Part shown: piece after piece, positions 1-10,039 of the stretch | Layout: every line of letters begins with the position of its first letter | Position numbering within the stretch: position 1 is the first letter of the stretch | NCBI RefSeq assembly: GCF_026914265.1 | Contig: NC_069129.1 | Coordinates: forward strand, 11,376,269 to 11,440,268 | Direction: 5' to 3' | Length of the DNA stretch: 64,000 bases | Source of the DNA: Mya arenaria | Taxonomy: Eukaryota > Mollusca > Bivalvia > Myida > Myidae | The notes under the pieces: model-generated | Database searches by the model: none | Told to the model about the DNA's origin: nothing | Seen by the model: only the letters and a program-made list of their open reading frames with translations | Translations under genes and position numbers: made by a program

Positions 1-787
1 GATTAAAATATATATACACATTAACAATTCCAACTTATGTATAGAACTACTTTCTTATAAAAAAACCCTGTTTTGATTGTTTATGTAACAATGAGACAAG
101 CATTTAGTACCAGAGGCTGTGGACATAGGACCCCATCTTGGGCTTTTTCTATAGTACCCACGGGTCCGACTATCGGACCCATTCCAAAGCAAAATATAAA
201 ATATTTTTCCAATCTTCAGAAAAAAGAGTTTTAGAAAGTCTTTTTTACCTCTACTGGTTCATTTTCATCATCCTAATACATTATTTGATGTAAAGTTTTT
301 TTGATAATTGAACTCGGAAATCATTGATTTTCATCACATTCAGAGATCAGTATGAAATATTATCTGTCATGATTTATTGCAATATATATACACCCAAGGA
401 TTGATATTTCAGCCATTTTGGGTCTTTTAAAGGGAAATAAACTAATATTAAATCATTTCCTAATTCGCAAGAGACTAGACAGCTTTTTCTTTTAACTGTA
501 AAAATTCCCAAATTCGGCATTTTCATGACGCAAAATTTCCCAAAATGTCTAGGGTCTTTTTCCCAAAATGGGCAGAAAAAGTCCTGCCATCACACGCGCA
601 ACCGCACGTTTCAATGCTTACGCCTTGTGGCTGAGGTGTCGGCTAAGATTAAATACTATTGTGAGCGGTCTCGAGTTCGATTGATTTTTGTGCTGTAATC
701 CAAATATTATTTGACGGTGTATATATTTGCCTTGCTGTTGATGGAAATGTATTGTAATAGACGCTTGACTCTTTATAATATTTGTAG
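1..787. other. Intron or upstream flank of the HYR gene
   Basis: AT-rich sequence with no reading frame of note. It ends in a splice acceptor (TTGTAG at 782-787), so at least its right part is intron of the gene that follows. A tRNA-like segment lies at 622-690. Earlier exons of the gene must lie further upstream, outside the window. Confidence 0.5.
622..690 (+). repeat. tRNA-derived sequence (SINE head or tRNA relic)
   Basis: A box-A-like stretch (GTGGCTGAGGTGTCGGCTAAG) is followed about 35 bases later by a box-B-like GAGTTCGATT, in the order and spacing of an internal RNA polymerase III promoter of a Leu/Ser-type tRNA. The arms do not fold into a proper acceptor stem, so this is a decayed SINE head or pseudo-tRNA rather than a working tRNA gene. 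Confidence 0.4.
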
Positions 788-961
788 GTTACTCCAGTGA
801 CGGAACTTTGCTCGCTGTGCACGGGAACTTTGAGATGACCGACAACGGGTTTCTAGTGCGCTGGTTGGGAGAGCAAGAGGATAGCCGCCATGACGCCGTG
901 TTTTCGGTGACGGACTCCCTGCAGCAGACCGCCAAGTGCCACTTCCGGATAATCCTTCAAG
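788..961 (+). CDS. HYR gene exon a (end of a HYR repeat)
   Basis: Acceptor TTGTAG before 788, donor GTATGG at 962. In phase 1 it reads YSSDGT...VFSVTDSLQQTAKCHFRIIL, the closing strand motif of a hyalin (HYR) repeat with its second cysteine. Confidence 0.75.
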
Positions 962-3900
962 GTATGGGTGGGGCTTGGTCGAGTGTGAGTCAGATTATCA
1001 GGGTTGTGTGTGGTTGGTTTGATTATCAGAAATATCAAAAACAAGGCGCCATATTTACATATATACAGTCGCACTGCAACAGAGAGCCACTTGCGCATTT
1101 GTCCATTTTCATGACTGCAGCAAACCCCACATCACTTCTTAATTGTAAATTTGAGAGCTAGTTAGAGGCAGGTTGGAGTGGGGAGGGATGGGATTTCCCA
1201 GTACACATACTGCATGCGTTCGGACAGTTAAAATAATTGCCGTTCCCTTGTATTCTTAACAGATGTTGACGAACCTCAATTCACCTATTGCCCAGACACA
1301 GTTAAGGTTCGCACGGACCAGATAAGCGCCCTTGTGAACTGGACCATTCCGGAAGTGAGAGACAACACGGGCCTACGACTGGTTACAAGCTCCAATAGCC
1401 CCGGGAACCACTTCCGGCCCGGCGAGCACCTCGTAAATTACACGGCGGTAGATTACGCCGGAAACAAGGCGTCTTGTCTGTTCTCCGTTTTTGTCCTTCA
1501 TGGTTGGTTTCATTCAGATGTCTTTTTTCATTTGATTAAATGAATAATATAAATTTATAGAGCATAAAAGCTATAGAACTCTGCTTTCTTTTTCTAACAT
1601 GTATGTCTTAGTTACTTCCCTTTGATCATATTTGCAGCTTAGAGCTTGGTCATACATACCAGCACATGATTTATGTTCTGTTGTTGAAAATGCGTTGAAA
1701 AAAATGTTTTTGTTTTTTATTACGTTGTATATGTTCTGAACATCGTGTTTATGTTTCAAACACTTAAGCTATCGTCCGTTTGTGGGATATTCATAGATCC
1801 GTACCGTGTCTGCCTGTTTTACTGGAGGCTGATAGTCAAGTCACTCCGCAATTTTCCTACCTTCAGACACGTTCTGTAACCTCCCGCCAATCGAGCATGG
1901 GGGCGTTATCTGTAGCCATGGTGACGAGGTCCACGGAGACTGCCGGGTAATCTGTGAGGGCGGATTCGCTGTGAGCCCCCTCAGGGCTGTCCGCAGAGTC
2001 TTCAACTGTAAACGTGCCGAGGACGTTGACGCTGTAAGAACGGCGGTGGAGAAGCATCAAGCCTGTATCAGTATGTGGAGTTTAGTTTATTGTTCACGGG
2101 TTTCAACATTTCTCGACATCAGTGTGAGCATACCACGTGATAAATTACGTCATAAATGCTTCGTTACAAGGCAACATTTTGCTTCGAATGATAACTTAAT
2201 ACATATATATTTTTTTTCTTTTTCTTCACCATTTTAAATAAAACAAAGGGCAGTCTATGGTGTTCAAAGAGCCGTGCCTTCGTATTATTGCCGGAGTTTG
2301 ATTAGGTTATTAGTTTTCTCAAACACTTCGACAAACCTTTTTGCAAACTAATGTTTAAACAGTGCTCAATCAGGCTGCGGTTTTGTGAAAAGGTTTGTCG
2401 AAGTGTTTTAAGAAACTAAACTCTCAATCAAACTCTAGACCAAAGGCGGGGCTCTTTAAGCGGCGAAGACTGCGTTTGTTTTATTGTAAATGGTGAATAG
2501 ATTATTTAGTAAACTTATATTGGTTTTTAAAAAGTCTTCATTTGAAGCAAAATATTGCCATCCAACGTACCATTTATGACGTTATTTATCACGTGGTATA
2601 TGTACACACACTGCTTATGGGTGTCTCTTGCACTTCTCAATTAAAATAAATATTAAACCAACAAAGGGCCTCTTTTCTCCCACCTCAGATAAGTAGATCC
2701 AATAATTCAACCATGCTAGAAATTCTTATCTTGCCCACGGGCAAGAACTATTAGAACTTAGAACTATTTAAAGACCGATTTGACTATTAACATAATCCGA
2801 ATCACTGCGCGCATATCCATGACAACCACGAATTAACGCATATCCATACGCAATTATTATTTTCATTAAGCACAAAAGAATTCCAGCAAAAAAAAATTTT
2901 ACATTTTTACTTAATTTTGTTTAACTGAGGTGGGAGAAAAAGCATCTACCATAGCCGCTCGTGTAAGATAGGTTTATCCCGACCCTCGCGCAGGGTGTTT
3001 TTTATCGGAAACTCGGTAAACCTCGTTTCCGCAAAACACCCCACGCTCGGGTCGAAATGAACCTATCTTACACTCTCGGTCATGGAAGGTACTTATAATC
3101 ATAGTCATTATCGTTTGTTGTTTATTGAAGCCAAAAGGCTCGGTTTACGTGCGGTCTAATTATATCTATTTAACTTAATATGTTGATGATTTGTTTAACT
3201 TTTGATAATAAGTTAACCAAATGATTGACTTAGGATGGAGATACATGTATACAATTCAATACTTGGCTACATAGCTTGCAAATTTAAATAAACATAGTGT
3301 AATGTTTTTAACTATTTGTTTAAATTATTCATGATCTGTACAAAGACGAATTGATTAGGCTTTTAAATAGGATGGCTGTTAATAGCCTCAATTGTATTCA
3401 ATCAAATTGAGTTTTAAGGTAACTCGGTCATGCTTTTTAACATGCATTTCGATATCATAGAGTAAAATAATGATTAAATAAGTGTTTTCAGATGCATTAC
3501 CAAGAACTAATTTTTGGTCCAAAACATGAGCCGAGTCACTTTAATACTAATAACATTGTTACAATGTGTGTTTGTATTAATTTCAGAAAATGATTACCCT
3601 TCGGTTCTCGCCCAAGAGTACCGAGTAGTCTTCAATGGACCCATTCACCAACATAAGGATGAGATTCATGACAACTTGAACATGGCCATATCAAATCACC
3701 TGAAGCGAGAGGAATTGTGTGACACAAAATATTGTAACGTCACAAACATAACATTGCGCTGTGACGTGGAGAGTGACGTCATATACAGCAGCAATGTCAC
3801 GTGCTTAGATGAACAGAACAGAACAGAGTTCTTCATCGTCTTCAATGTTTCTCTACGAAATGAGTACGTATTGTCACGCTTTGATATCTTAATTGTAAAA

Positions 3901-6511
3901 AAAAGTATCAAAATGTAAAAAAAAATCGTTTCGAAGACCGGGTTCGAACCCGCGTCGCCAAAATTGTAGTCCAGCGTCTTACTTACTGCGCTACAAAGGC
4001 TTATTCCAATCGGGTGACATAATTAAGCTATACACCTACCTGGGTAATATCACGTGATAACACCGACTAGCCAATCACGCATAAGGGATGAATTCTACCT
4101 GGTAGACATACCCAGTAATCTTTTTTAATGGAAAAATACGAAATAACTGCTAAACTTAAATAAATAATAAACTTTGTGGTACTTCAGTTAGTAAGTTTCA
4201 ATGCATTGTACTCATCGTTGCCAAGTTTATGTCAGTTTTCGACACTTTTCTTTTTTTTTCAATTTTCGCTATTTTATCATACATGAGACAGCCCTTTTTA
4301 AGCTAAATGCAAGAACTTTTCACTCTTACGCAAGCTTCTTAACCTCCCCTGCGCTGACAATTCTCAGATGGAGTCTTAGACAATCCATATTGAAACTCAA
4401 GAATCTTGTGTTTGAATAACAGACACACTTGCATTCAAATTTATTGCAAAGTCGTGATGATTTTTTTTCAAACTAAAATTGATTTAAATCAATACCTGAT
4501 CTTCCTAATTCCTAAGGTTTTAATAACTGAAAAAAGGCTTCTTTTACCTCTCTGTCTCAAAGTACCAGAAAGTTTTGAACAGCTAGGTATCAAAATCTGC
4601 CATAATGATTTCCATGGGTTTTCAAAAGGCAGAACCCAATGATTACTTATATATATAGCCTTTGAAAATATCATATAACAGAGTTATGCAAGCCACGACT
4701 ATCTTCTCTCGTGTTGATGGTATCGTGTTGATGGTATCCCTTGAAAGAAAAACGACCGCTCTCTTTAGAAAGTTCTTATTGTAAATTAATTGCTTAATTC
4801 TTCAATAATTAAAATGTTTCGATGTTTATAAAAGGTAGTTGCTTGCCATTTGATGATCCTTATATTTATGATGAAAACCGTAATGAACGTTCTGCTTTTT
4901 TAATTTGTAAACATAGCACGAAAATCCAGCCGGAAGTAGATTTAAACAGGCAGCTTGAGCGAATCGAGCTGGAGGTGCTGTCGCTCACGTCCGTGTTGCA
5001 CGTGCAAGTTGAGGGTCACATGTTCACCGCCATCCCTGACAGCCTGGTCAGCTCGCCTCCTGTGTGGGCATGTCCCCCTGGCCGAGTACCGGAAAACGGC
5101 ATCTGTAGTGAGTACAAAGACTATAAAAATACATCTGGATCTATCGATTGAAAGTCGAATGAAGTCTCGTGCTTAGATACATAAATACGAATTCCTTAAT
5201 GAAATCATATTTCAGCTTCGCGTCCATCGCGTATCTCCCACGACACCAGCGGTGAGGAGTGTGAATATAACAGCACATGGTTTATCTGTAGGGCTTATAG
5301 ACCTATTGTTATGTAAATTGTTGGCATATCTTTTTAATCTAATGTTATCTTATCATCTTGGTTATTATCTGCCCGCCAGCGGCAAAACTTATGTACCAAA
5401 GTAAAGCCCCACATCGACAGGTCAAGGTCACTTTATTTCAGTTTCGTGTCCGCCAGGGACTTTTCACAACACCAGCAGTGGGGAGTGTGAATATTGCAGT
5501 ACGGGCCGCTATCAGCCCGCGAGCAGTCAGATCGCCTGCCAAACGTGCTCACCCGGCCGCCGTTCGCCGCCGGGCGCCATTTCCTCGGAACAATGTAAGC
5601 AAGCTGTACCAACTATTTCATGATATCGAACGCATATACGTTACCCTTCAAGTTTCTGATATACATGAAAAGCTCAATAGTTAAAAAACAACGGTTTATT
5701 TAAATATTTTTTAATTATATATAATAATGTTATATCAAGACATTTTGTGTTTGGAGAGGGTGAACAATTCGAGAATTACGAAATGTTGTCGCATCTATTG
5801 GCATGACATACACGAGTAACGATAAGCAACACTGAGATCATGTGAATGTTATTTACAGGTCATATGTTGCCTTCCATGGATGAGATGACGTTGTTTATCA
5901 TTGTGACCACGTGCTCGTTCGGTGTCGTCTTCCTTTGTATGGCGGTGACGTTGTACCTCCAATTCCAACGTCAACAGAAACGTAATCAGCAGCCACCCAA
6001 TCAAAAGAAAACTAGATACAATATCACGCCTAATATGTACGTTGCTCCGCCCCCAATCCTGAAATCAAAGCTTGACGAAAACTTCACTCACAGCGAGAAA
6101 ACCTACAGTATTGACAGGAAACAGCCGGTGAACATCTTCTCAAACCACGACTACGATGACCTGTCACATTACAAGAGTGGCTCGCCTTTTCAACATGACG
6201 TTCTCAGCATGTTGCAGAGTGACTACTCACCCGGTGACGAGTTACCAACAGCGAATTTATCCCGCGAAAATACATTTTCAAACCCTACCTACTCCCCGCT
6301 AGGTTTTCACAGGAATGAGAGAGGCTCGTTACAGCGCACCACACCCTCCCCCGGGCCTCAACGGAAGATGTCACATGACAGCACCTTTTCTAACCAATCA
6401 CCGCGCATGGGACGGGCCTTCGGAACGCCAACAAGTGACACGCCCCTCATCACCCAATCACCGCTTTTGCGCATGAAATTGGCGGCGTATAATTTGAATC
6501 ACGAGGATTGA
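788..6511 (+). CDS. HYR / sushi / GCC2-GCC3 single-pass membrane protein, 3' part (7 exons)
   Basis: Seven exons (788-961, 1263-1502, 1867-2070, 3587-3863, 4950-5107, 5442-5594, 5859-6511) join with matching phases, mostly 1-1, giving one open protein C-terminus of about 618 residues. In order it shows the end of one HYR repeat, a full HYR repeat, a short sushi-like cysteine module, a segment with several N-glycosylation sequons, a cysteine-rich ephrin-receptor-like (GCC2/GCC3) module with CPPGTF and TGRYQPASSQIACQTC, one transmembrane helix (TLFIIVTTCSFGVVFLCMAV region) and a ~190-residue cytoplasmic tail rich in Ser, Pro and Tyr. HYR and GCC2/GCC3 modules occur together in large extracellular adhesion or matrix proteins; here they end in a membrane anchor, so a cell-surface adhesion or receptor role is inferred. 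The 5' exons are outside the window. Exon borders are read by eye; the 4950 acceptor is the least certain. Confidence 0.8.
1263..1502 (+). CDS. HYR gene exon b (complete HYR repeat)
   Basis: Acceptor AACAG before 1263, donor GTTGGT at 1503; 240 bases, phase 1-1, one repeat per exon. It begins DVDEPQFTYCPDTV and ends NYTAVDYAGNKASCLFSVFV, the typical HYR start (D.EP....CP) and finish (TA.D.AGN.A.C.F.V.V). Confidence 0.8.
1867..2070 (+). CDS. HYR gene exon c (sushi-like module)
   Basis: Acceptor TTCAG before 1867, donor GTATGT at 2071; 204 bases, phase 1-1. The product begins DTFCNLPPIEHGGVICSHGD and has cysteines spaced like a sushi/CCP domain, with a divergent C-terminal half (NCKRAEDVDAVRTAVEKHQAC). 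Sushi modules often follow HYR repeats in this class. Confidence 0.7.
2120..2613. repeat. Palindromic MITE, family CAGTGTG, copy 1
   Basis: Starts CAGTGTGAGCATACCACGTG and ends CACGTGGTATATGTACACAC plus ACTG. The arms pair over long stretches (ACGTCATAAATG against CATTTATGACGT; CACTTCGACAAACC against GGTTTGTCGAAGTG in the middle). It sits inside an intron of the HYR gene. Two related copies lie at 23599-24033 and 35285-35720. No coding capacity. Confidence 0.75.
2673..2940. repeat. Short TIR element in HYR intron
   Basis: A perfect 16-bp terminal inverted repeat, TTTTCTCCCACCTCAG at 2673-2688 and CTGAGGTGGGAGAAAA at 2925-2940, bounds a 268-bp AT-rich non-coding segment. Small non-autonomous DNA transposon by structure; superfamily not recognised. 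Confidence 0.6.
2961..3073. repeat. 113-bp near-perfect foldback
   Basis: GTGTAAGATAGGTTTAT at the left is matched by ATGAACCTATCTTACAC at the right, with inner pairing arms CGACCC...GGGTGTTTT against AAAACACCCC...GGGTCG. The whole segment can fold into one long hairpin with a small loop. Probably a miniature transposon. Confidence 0.65.
3587..3863 (+). CDS. HYR gene exon d (glycosylated linker)
   Basis: Acceptor TTTCAG before 3587, strong donor GTACGT at 3864; enters phase 1, leaves phase 2. The ~92 residues contain cysteines and several N-x-S/T sequons (NVTNIT, SSNVTC, EQNRT, FNVS). No named domain recognised. Confidence 0.65.
3930..4005 (-). repeat. tRNA-derived sequence, minus strand
   Basis: On the minus strand GCCTTTGTAGCGCAGTAAG begins a tRNA-like unit with box A, an anticodon-arm-like segment GGACTACAATTTTGG and a perfect box B GGTTCGAACCC, followed by a T-run that could act as a pol III terminator. 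The 5' and 3' acceptor strands do not pair, so it is a SINE head or pseudo-tRNA. It lies in an intron of the HYR gene, antisense to it. Confidence 0.6.
4950..5107 (+). CDS. HYR gene exon e
   Basis: Chosen acceptor TTAAACAG before 4950 is the only one nearby that keeps the phase (2 to 1); donor GTGAGT at 5108. It encodes QLERIELEVLSLTSVLHVQV...ACPPGRVPENGICS, the last part opening the cysteine-rich GCC2/GCC3 region. The polypyrimidine tract is weak. Confidence 0.6.
5216..5284 (+). pseudogene. Degenerate partial copy of the GCC2/GCC3 exon
   Basis: After a TTTCAG acceptor, about 65 bases closely resemble the first 65 bases of the real exon at 5442 (shared CCAGC.GTG.GGAGTGTGAATAT and flanking bases). 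The copy has lost the CPPGTF codons and the second half of the exon, and the frame runs to a stop within 100 bases. It looks like a dead duplicate exon lying in the intron just ahead of the functional one. Confidence 0.6.
5442..5594 (+). CDS. HYR gene exon f (ephrin-receptor-like GCC2/GCC3 module)
   Basis: Acceptor TTTCAG before 5442, donor GTAAGC at 5595; 153 bases, phase 1-1. Encodes CPPGTFHNTSSGECEYC followed by TGRYQPASSQIACQTCSPGR and PPGAISSEQC, the full cysteine pattern of this module. G+C content is higher than the flanking introns. Confidence 0.8.
5859..6511 (+). CDS. HYR gene terminal exon (TM helix and cytoplasmic tail)
   Basis: Acceptor TTTACAG before 5859; stop TGA at 6509-6511. 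After a short HMLPSMDEM stem comes a ~24-residue hydrophobic helix, then a basic stop-transfer stretch (QRQQKRN) and a tail with repeated NTFSNPTYSPL / STFSNQSPR-like Ser/Pro motifs that could be phosphorylated or bind cytoplasmic partners (inference). Confidence 0.85.
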
Positions 6512-8030
6512 AACACAAAACCTTTAGTGTTTTGAGCATTCCATAATATAAAGTTCTTTGAACGCGTTGAGCTGGTATATATCCGATATAAAAACACACT
6601 TAAATGTCAAACCATTGCTTGCTATTTGATAAGTGTGGCAGTGTGTTACTAATCAGAGTAAGTATGCATAAAAACGCTTTAAAAGTGTGGACTTGTTTCT
6701 AGTCACGTAAATTAGAACCCTTTTAAGCAAATATGTGTTTCACTTTAAAAGATTTTACTAATCATCATCAGTACATGTTCTAAATAACACATTATCACGC
6801 AAGTTTGAATAATAATTAATACTTGTTAATCGAAATTGTATAACGGGCATGTATAATTTTCGGCTGATGTTCAGCTGATTTTTTATTCTATTGTTTTCAA
6901 ATGCGTACCTGTTTAACTATAACATATAAAGTATGAATTTCGAGAAACAAACGAAAGAGTTAGCAGGAAAAATGAGTTTAGTGATAAATATTTAATCACA
7001 TTATTTTTTCCTATCATCACGTGATTTGCTATGTGGCAGGGACTATTTTAAGAAAAATATCCCCGCGCGAAGGTTCGGTTATCTATCTAGTAAGCATCTG
7101 CTACTTAAATGTTCAAACTTTACAACTGGCAGAAAGTGTGAACATGGTGAATATGTTATCCGTCAAATAAATAAAAAAGCGTTCAAATTAAAATGCCGTT
7201 CACATAAAAACGTACCTCCCGAAACACGTGTAGTATTATATCAGTTATGTCTCATTCATGTATAGGAAACATAAGTTATTTTGTAAGTTATTGTTGTATG
7301 AATTATAATGCAAATGTATGCCATATGCTTTACATGAAGTAAGATGTTTATATTTTGTATATGTAACCATCACTGAGTTTCCAAAGAAAATTGTGGTGTG
7401 TAAATTTATAAGACTTCACGGAGTGGCTTTGTTTTTTGTTTACTAATTTATAACTATTGTGTGCAATATTACACTTGTATTTGTGGTGTTTGATTTTTGT
7501 GTAACTGAAATTGATGGAACATCTTTAGAACTTATTATGTTTATGTTTTTGATCGTATGACGATCGCTATAATTATGTGTATACTATAGTAACTATTAAC
7601 ACATGTTGTTCATGGTTTATTAGTCCTGGGCCCATTTGCATTAACGTATTAAGTCGGAGTTTAAGACACTCAAAATTCCTGTACCTGTTACAAATAACCT
7701 ATTCTACTGGCATACATCTTTTTCAAGAATTTAGTTTAATCATAGATAGTTTATACCAATCTCAAATGTTCCTATATTATAGCATTTTTACAAAAATAAA
7801 TTTGTCCGTTTTTGATTCTGAGCCTCAAGAAGAAAGTAAATACCCAGCTACCATCTTCACGAACGTCCTGAGTCTGAACGCAAAATTGTTATTACTCTTG
7901 TATTGTAAAAAAGCTTCTGGGGAAATTTGTTGTACATGTGTACAATATAAGACATGGTAAAAATGATCTCTGAGTCTAAGCTTCAAACGCAGACGCAAGG
8001 CGTTAGTGACTATTGGCCTGGGTGACGTCA
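6512..8030. other. 3' flank / likely 3' UTR of the HYR gene
   Basis: AT-rich sequence with only short chance frames and no recognisable domains. A polyadenylation signal AATAAA with a GT-rich stretch after it is found further on at 8813-8818 and could end a long 3' UTR, but nearer alternatives cannot be ruled out. Confidence 0.4.
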
Positions 8031-8095
8031 TCCACTGTGGTGTAGTGGATAGGATACTGAACCGGCATTCCAGCGCACACGAGTTCGGTCAGTGT
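8031..8095 (+). repeat. tRNA-derived fragment
   Basis: TGGTGTAGTGGATAGGATACT is a good box A and is followed by GAGTTCGGTC, a damaged box B. A second box-A-only fragment with the same sequence core (TGGTGTAGTGGATGGGATAG) lies at 8938-8958. Remnants of one tRNA-derived SINE family. Confidence 0.45.
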
Positions 8096-8812
8096 GGTGC
8101 GGCAGCATGTTTTTACTGCAATTTACCTGTAGTTTTAGGACTTAATATGAGTACAAACATTTGATAATGTGCAATAACATAGATATTTGTATATAAATGG
8201 TGCAACAAATTTCTATGTGACAAGACATTTATCATTAACGAAGCACTGAGTAGTTGCAAATGTCTGAAACTCTTTACAGTCTTACTGTGGCTTCCAAGTT
8301 TCCAGGTTTGAAGAACTAAATTCTTTCAAGACAGTATAAGAAAAGAAGAAACATGTTGAAAAAATGTTACGACAAAGAATGGAAAATGCAATGTAAAAAG
8401 TTAAATAAGAAATTAAAATACGCATATAAATGTTATATTAACTTTGTCAGTTTGTGACTATTCTCTCCAAAGTCGAACTATAATTGACGTTTAGTTTTTT
8501 TTGGATAAGTTTTCTCTTTTTACAATCGATATTTAAAGTACATTTAATCCAGGCCTACTTAGGTATTAACACTACTCATTTGTATTATATCATCGTCGGC
8601 AACCCCGATACCATATTCCGTTTAGTCAAAGGTTATAAGTCAATACGACAGAACAGAACTGTGTACCGGGGTTATCCGGCGCTGTTCACCAATATGATCA
8701 TTGCGATGTGTTACAGTGTGATGTTTGTATGTTTTGCTTATTTTTCATTGTTTCTATAACATTTTCAAATACCATTTTGTACATTTTTCTTGACATAAAA
8801 ACAATTTTAACA

Positions 8813-8818
8813 AATAAA
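8813..8818 (+). terminator. Candidate polyadenylation signal AATAAA
   Basis: AATAAA followed within 30 bases by a GT-rich tract (GTTGTCTTGTAATTTGTTTG). Candidate 3' end for the HYR gene, about 2.3 kb beyond its stop codon. Confidence 0.3.
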
Positions 8819-8960
8819 GATGTTGTCTTGTAATTTGTTTGTCTTTGGTTCATTTCACATTGAATATTATTCCTCATGGTTCTAGGGAGAGATGACAAGG
8901 TAAGAGAAATGTAAGTGAAATGATGTTAGCCCGCTTATGGTGTAGTGGATGGGATAGGAT

Positions 8961-10039
8961 AGATAAAATAAATGTATACAATACTATAATTATCAGCATT
9001 AACAAATACGTTCAGTTCAAAACAATACCAACTCCTGCAGGCGTCTTTGAAGCGGTGTGAATGGAAATATGATGGAAAATACAAATATGAAGGTTCTTTT
9101 ATAAACACTTTAGTTATTGATTATTGTGAAACATTAAAAAAAAACTTCCAAATTTGAATATTTTTTGTCACACGTAATAGCTGTATAATGTTAAAAGTAA
9201 AGGTTGCCCCTTGTTCGGCTAATTGATTCATTACAATGATTTGATTGGTAAGTACATGTAGTTATAATTGGATTAATGTTGACAAATCAATTAACATTTT
9301 GGATAACCCAATCAAAATATTATTCTGTTTTATACAATTGGCTACAGGCCAATACCTTAGACGGTTTATAAGATACACAAAACTAGTTTAACGAGACAGT
9401 TCTTACCTCGCTTGTTGAACGGAGGCCCTTCAGGGCCAACATTCATAGTAGGCTATCAGATCCTTACTACAAATAGCTATACGGTAAAGCGGTCAAAATA
9501 GTACGCCCTGTAAATGCCTGAATACACATGACATTTTAAAATTTCAAACAAGTCTGAAATGATGTATGTATTTTTGAACTGCTACTTTTTCCAAATTTTT
9601 GAAAATGCAGCTTAAACATTTCATTTATAAATGACGATACAAAGACATCATCCCAACACTCAAGCCGGGCGATCCACGTGACCAAATGGTTGGTTACAGT
9701 GTAAATGGATTGACATGTAGATCGGACTCGATTCGCGAAGAGGTTATTTATAGTTTTATATACTAGTCTTTTTTGTATTTAAACATAGCTTTTCATACTC
9801 AAGCATACCTAGTGGTTATAAAAATATCAATGTTGTTTTTGAATGTCTTACCATTTTCGACAATTCTTCCGCAATGTGTACTAATTTCATACATTTCGAA
9901 TGACATTTTTAAAACCTTTGAAACAGTTGCCATCACATGCTATACACTACTTCTAATATTGTATCCATTCATATTTATGTGACCATGTCATGTGAGCAAT
10001 TTAATATCACATCTAATGCTTCCGTTTGCATTGTTAAAT
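8961..10039. other. Intergenic, nothing recognised
   Basis: AT-rich DNA without gene-like frames or clear repeats beyond short inverted words. Confidence 0.4.

Noticed and set aside
3950..4002. Functional tRNA gene on the minus strand
   Set aside because: Box A and B are good but the acceptor strands do not pair; it fits a SINE head or pseudo-tRNA.
7577..7960. 127-codon plus-strand frame
   Set aside because: No recognisable domain, AT-driven composition, and an overlapping antisense frame; treated as chance.
8484..8759. 91-codon hydrophobic plus-strand frame ending before AATAAA
   Set aside because: No domain, no convincing splice or start context; composition is what AT-rich 3' flank gives by chance. 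It was left as possible 3' UTR.
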